DNA of 64,000 bases from Chrysomallon squamiferum (taxonomy: Eukaryota > Mollusca > Gastropoda > Neomphalida > Peltospiridae). The position numbers and the translations under genes are program-made. Of the stretch, positions 60,466-64,000 are shown piece by piece. Under the pieces are notes generated by a model. The model saw nothing but the letters and a program-made list of their open reading frames with translations. It had not been told where the DNA came from and did no database searches. Where the stretch lies: the NCBI GenBank assembly GCA_012295275.1, contig CM022677.1, positions 5,271,597 to 5,335,596 on the forward strand. Direction: 5' to 3'. Positions within the stretch are counted from its first letter, which is position 1, and every line of letters starts with the position of its first letter.

Positions 60466-61196
60466 CATCATTCAAGCTGATGATTATGCACATAACGTGC
60501 AAGGAAGTACAAGGAATGCGTTCAATTTTTCTTTTTAGTATTTTTTCATTATTTCATTATTTATTTTATTTTTATTTATTTATTTTTTATTTATTTATTT
60601 TTTATTTATTCCCGGTAAGTAACCCTACCGGAATTGAAAAGAAAAAAAATAGCAAATACAAGATTATAGAGTTATCTCCCATGATAACTTGTTCCGTTAA
60701 CCAACCGATAATTCGTTAACGTAAAGCTCTAAAAGTTCGCTAGATTTGGCTTCAATTAATTGGTTGGCTTCAATTAAGCCAATTAAAGGTGCAATTGAAA
60801 AGGAAAAGCAATAGCAAACACTTTGTTACAGTGTTATCTCCTATGGTAACTTGTTCCGTTAACCAACCGATAATCCTTTAACACACGGGTTGGAAATGTT
60901 CACTATAGCATTAGTGTTTATAAATAGATCTTTTATGTGAAATAAATAATGTTTTTCACATCCCAGTCCCCTAAACAGAATTTTGGTCACATTTGGTGAC
61001 CTGGCGACTGGCCATTTCGAGTCCTGCATAATTATATCTCATGTTAAGAAATCTGTTTGTAACATAAACTATTATTTTAATACTGTTTAAATATTTCAGT
61101 CAGAAGATGTAACTTATTGCATCTCAGAAAAATGTCCACAGATCTTGGATTCAAAAGCTATAGTCACTATTGAGCCACAACATGTAACATCTACTG

Positions 61197-61510
61197 CAGT
61201 GCTGCCAAACGTCCGGCCCACGAAGCCTTAGAATCCGGCCCGCTAGTCAGTCTTCAGTTTATTCCTTAACATTAACGCAGACGCTTAATGCTGTTATTTT
61301 TCTTCGATGATGATTGGTTACTAATCAATAGTTTTCAGTTTGAAGAATGGAGTAGCGTTAGGTCTAAAAATAGTGTGTTTGCTGACATCGAAAAATTGAT
61401 AAAAAGTGAAGTATCACAAAGTAGTTGTATTTAAAAAAATGTGAGTCCGGCCCACTGGCATCGTTTTTTCTTAAATCCGGCCCATGTTCGGAAAAGGTTG
61501 GGCAGCACTG
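61197..61510. mobile_element. hAT-type non-autonomous element (MITE), 314 bp
   Basis: The ends are inverted repeats: CAGTGCTGCCAAACGTCCGG on the left, and CAGTGCTGCCCAACCTTTTC when the right end is read on the other strand. Both carry the CCGGCCC-rich style seen in hAT elements. An exact 8-bp target duplication, ATCTACTG, flanks it at 61189-61196 and 61511-61518, as expected for hAT transposition. There is no transposase inside. The left duplicate keeps only the last ~30 bases. Confidence 0.92.
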
Positions 61511-63360
61511 ATCTACTGTAACAGACGACACAGATAATAGATCCCACCGTAATGGCCGTAACCCAGCATTAAATCCTCGTAAACATCTCCCCGATAATCA
61601 GAATCATTTACCTTTTGCCCTTTATTGAGACAGAGCGGGATGTGAATATGACAGCTGATGAGAGACATCATCACAAGATGTAAATGCTGCTCCTGTAAGA
61701 CGCTCATCTATGTCACGAGCTGATCAGCATCGTAATCCTCATAACCTACACCTCTCTGCAGTTGTTCTGGAAAGTATGGCAACATTTTAAGTTGAGAAAT
61801 TTCTAGAATAGAGAAATAATAACCAATGGGTCCTATTCTATAATGCTTAGATTATGTAATGTTTTAAAGTATTTAGTGTGGAGCAAAAGCTAGCAAGATA
61901 TATTAACATGACTGCTTCTTATTGGGAGATTTCATTAGCACTGGGAAGTGTATGGTCATGTGATATGACCATATATGGTAACTGCTGAATGGCGTTTTGG
62001 CAGGTTCCATTAAACCCGTACGGATAATTAGCGTATGAAAGCTTAGTGAGTACATCTCAGGTAAAGGACATAACTCTAACCTAAGTTTGTGAGTACATCT
62101 CACGTAAGGGAAATAACTCTAATCGATATAATTTTTTCTTCGCGGCGTAAACTTCTCCCACATCCGGGTGATACGTCACGGGTTATGATATTTTTATATA
62201 TAAAAAACTGATTTTTCCTCAATCGTGGATCGAATCTCGGCGTTTGTGGATGTTCCATTTATCCCGTACGGATAATTAGCGTACGTAAGCTTAGGGAGTA
62301 CATCTCATGTAAGGGGCGTAACTCTAATCTATGTTTGTGAACACGTATCACTAAAGGGCGATAACTAATTGATGTAATTTTTACTTTGCTCTGTAAGGGA
62401 CATAACTCTAATATATGTTTGTGAACATATCAAAAGAGAATTAATAATGATACTGATAAGTTATTGTTAAGAGATATAGCTAAAGAGTCATGGAAAAATG
62501 ATAGATAAAGGTACAGAGAAAAAAGATGATAGAGATAAAGGTAGAGAGACAGAGACAAGTGATAGAGATATAAATAGAGACAAACAAATGATTGATGGGA
62601 TAGACAGATGTAGTTAGACAAGAGACACTGGTACAGAGATACGGGTACAGCGAGGCATGCGATAGAGATATAGATAGAGAGTCAGAGACACGTATTAGTG
62701 ATGTAGGTAAAGAGAAGGAGACAAGTCAAAGATACAGATTTATCAGTAGAGAGTCATAGAAGTGATAAAGGCAGAGAGAGAATCAAGTGATAGAGAGATA
62801 TTCACTATATAGATGAATTGATGATGAATGATAAAGAGACAGGTTGATAGATAGACAGACAGGTGGACAGATGGCTAGTGAAAAACATGGTCACATGGAT
62901 TGTAGATGGTTATAATAAGGTCGACTGGTTAGACTAACATACAGAAAGACAGAGTGAACAGGCAGACAAACACGCAGATAGCGAGAGAAAGATTAATGGA
63001 CTGAATAACAGATTCAGACAGTTAGAGACACAGATTAGGTTGACAAATATGTCCAAATACAGAGCAGTTTAAAGCTAGATTGAGAGAGAGAAAGAGAGAT
63101 GGATAGAAACAAATACATAGATAGCTAGATTGATTAGAAGTATAGACAGCTGTACAAATAGACAGAAGGTTTTAATACTTGTAAGTTTAACACAGAGACT
63201 GATGAACAGACCCACAGTGTTGACAAATTTACATATTTGGAGAAAGAGAAGAATAGATGAATAGATGAACAGATGAAGACAGACAGAGAGTCAGAAAGAC
63301 AATTACAGTGCTGGATGAATACAGAAATTGAAAGACAGAAAAATAGAAATGGAAATTTAT

Positions 63361-64000
63361 AGAAACCGGTATTGCAAGGAAATAATATGCTGCTTATTTT
63401 TTCTTATTATTTTCTATTGACTATTTACACCTTACAAAAGGTAAATATTTGTTATTTTGTTTTAAAGAGTAATTATTGATATCATCGAGCAAAAACTCAA
63501 ATACTGAGAGGGAGACAGGAATACTGACTTGTTTCTATAGATTTATAACAGCCCATACTCTGGCTCTGTCTCTGTATGTCTCTCTCTGTCTCTCTTGTTG
63601 TTAAATATGTATCCATATATTTATGTGTTTCATCCTACATCAATCACGTTTCTAGCCGATATTTTCATGTCTCAGTCTATCCTTTCAAGCATTAATTTAT
63701 CAGAAATCTCTCTACTCCTCCCTCCACCAGTCTCTCCACACATGCTTACAAACACCCATCCATCCACATATCCATAATGCAACAGCCATCATTAAAACAT
63801 ATCTGATGCACATACTATACTAGCAGAAATGTTGTCGTTCCTATATAGCGCGTACATTCATTACGAAGAAATAATAAATAATAATAATAAAAATAAATTT
63901 TAGAAAGCAAATAATGTAATTTATTAATAACTTCTTTTTGTTTATTTATTTATGCAAGCTAGGAAAAGATATAACAATATAACAACAAAAATAATAATAA
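63361..64000. other. Unique AT-rich end of window
   Basis: After the right duplicate ends, the sequence is AT-rich with CT-rich patches near 63560-63600. It does not resemble the TG minisatellite or MCC-like region that follows the left copy. No gene was recognised. Confidence 0.5.

Larger units (their letters stand above)
56395..63361. repeat. Right copy of the ~7-kb direct segmental duplication
   Basis: This is the second copy of the segment at 1-7680. It is about 700 bp shorter, mainly because the ~70-bp tandem array near its start has only one unit and because it lacks part of the purine-rich tail. It also carries a complete hAT-type MITE at 61197-61510 where the left copy keeps only the 3' end, and a local tandem duplication of about 31 bp near 57120-57180. 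Similarity stops at about 63361, after GGAAATTTAT. Confidence 0.9.

Overview
This window is AT-rich nuclear DNA from an animal. It is full of microsatellites and minisatellites, and its gene fragments are small exons bounded by GT/AG splice sites, or intronless relics carrying stops. A mollusc, possibly a gastropod or bivalve, is the best guess: blocks around the motif GGGGACATAACTCTA (and GGGAGATAACT), which I associate with molluscan repeats, recur throughout. This is inference from repeat style and not a species identification. There are no prokaryotic operons, no CRISPR array, and no tRNA or rRNA gene that I can recognise. Two 200-base runs of N are assembly gaps.

Layout. (1) 1-7680 and 56395-63361 are direct copies of one segment of about 7 kb. 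It carries a six-exon minus-strand gene of unknown family, a hAT-type MITE or its remnant, molluscan GACATAACTC blocks and a purine-rich tail. (2) 7680-15300 is present once. It holds a TG-rich minisatellite and then plus-strand exon remnants of an MCC (colorectal mutant cancer protein)-like gene with an in-frame stop, embedded in TTTG and ATT simple repeats. (3) 16800-27560 is the first copy of a module. Its order is a 42-bp palindrome-bearing satellite, a prolyl 4-hydroxylase alpha (P4HA) relic, TC/CA microsatellite, conserved non-coding blocks, a tiny minus-strand exon and a MULE transposase fragment. (4) 27900-34060 is a second, shortened module, preceded by a minus-strand coiled-coil gene relic. 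(5) 34060-44400 has no recognisable gene. It contains a large (TA)n, a 68-bp satellite, a 0.9-kb GA-rich polypurine tract and a 130-bp inverted repeat enclosing 2.2 kb of TATC/CA repeats. (6) 44470-54560 is a third module: coiled-coil relic, satellite, P4HA relic, conserved blocks and MULE fragment. (7) 54800-55850 holds a CA-linked minisatellite and two minus-strand leucine-rich exons, leading into the second copy of the 7-kb segment.

The main story is nested tandem segmental duplication followed by independent decay of each copy. All three P4HA copies carry disabling lesions. The duplicated minus-strand gene is broken differently in its two copies. Several tandem arrays are expanded in one copy and single-unit in the other. 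I found no convincing intact protein-coding gene and no clear new molecular system. The most unusual pattern is the satellite with a perfect 12-bp palindrome that precedes every P4HA copy.
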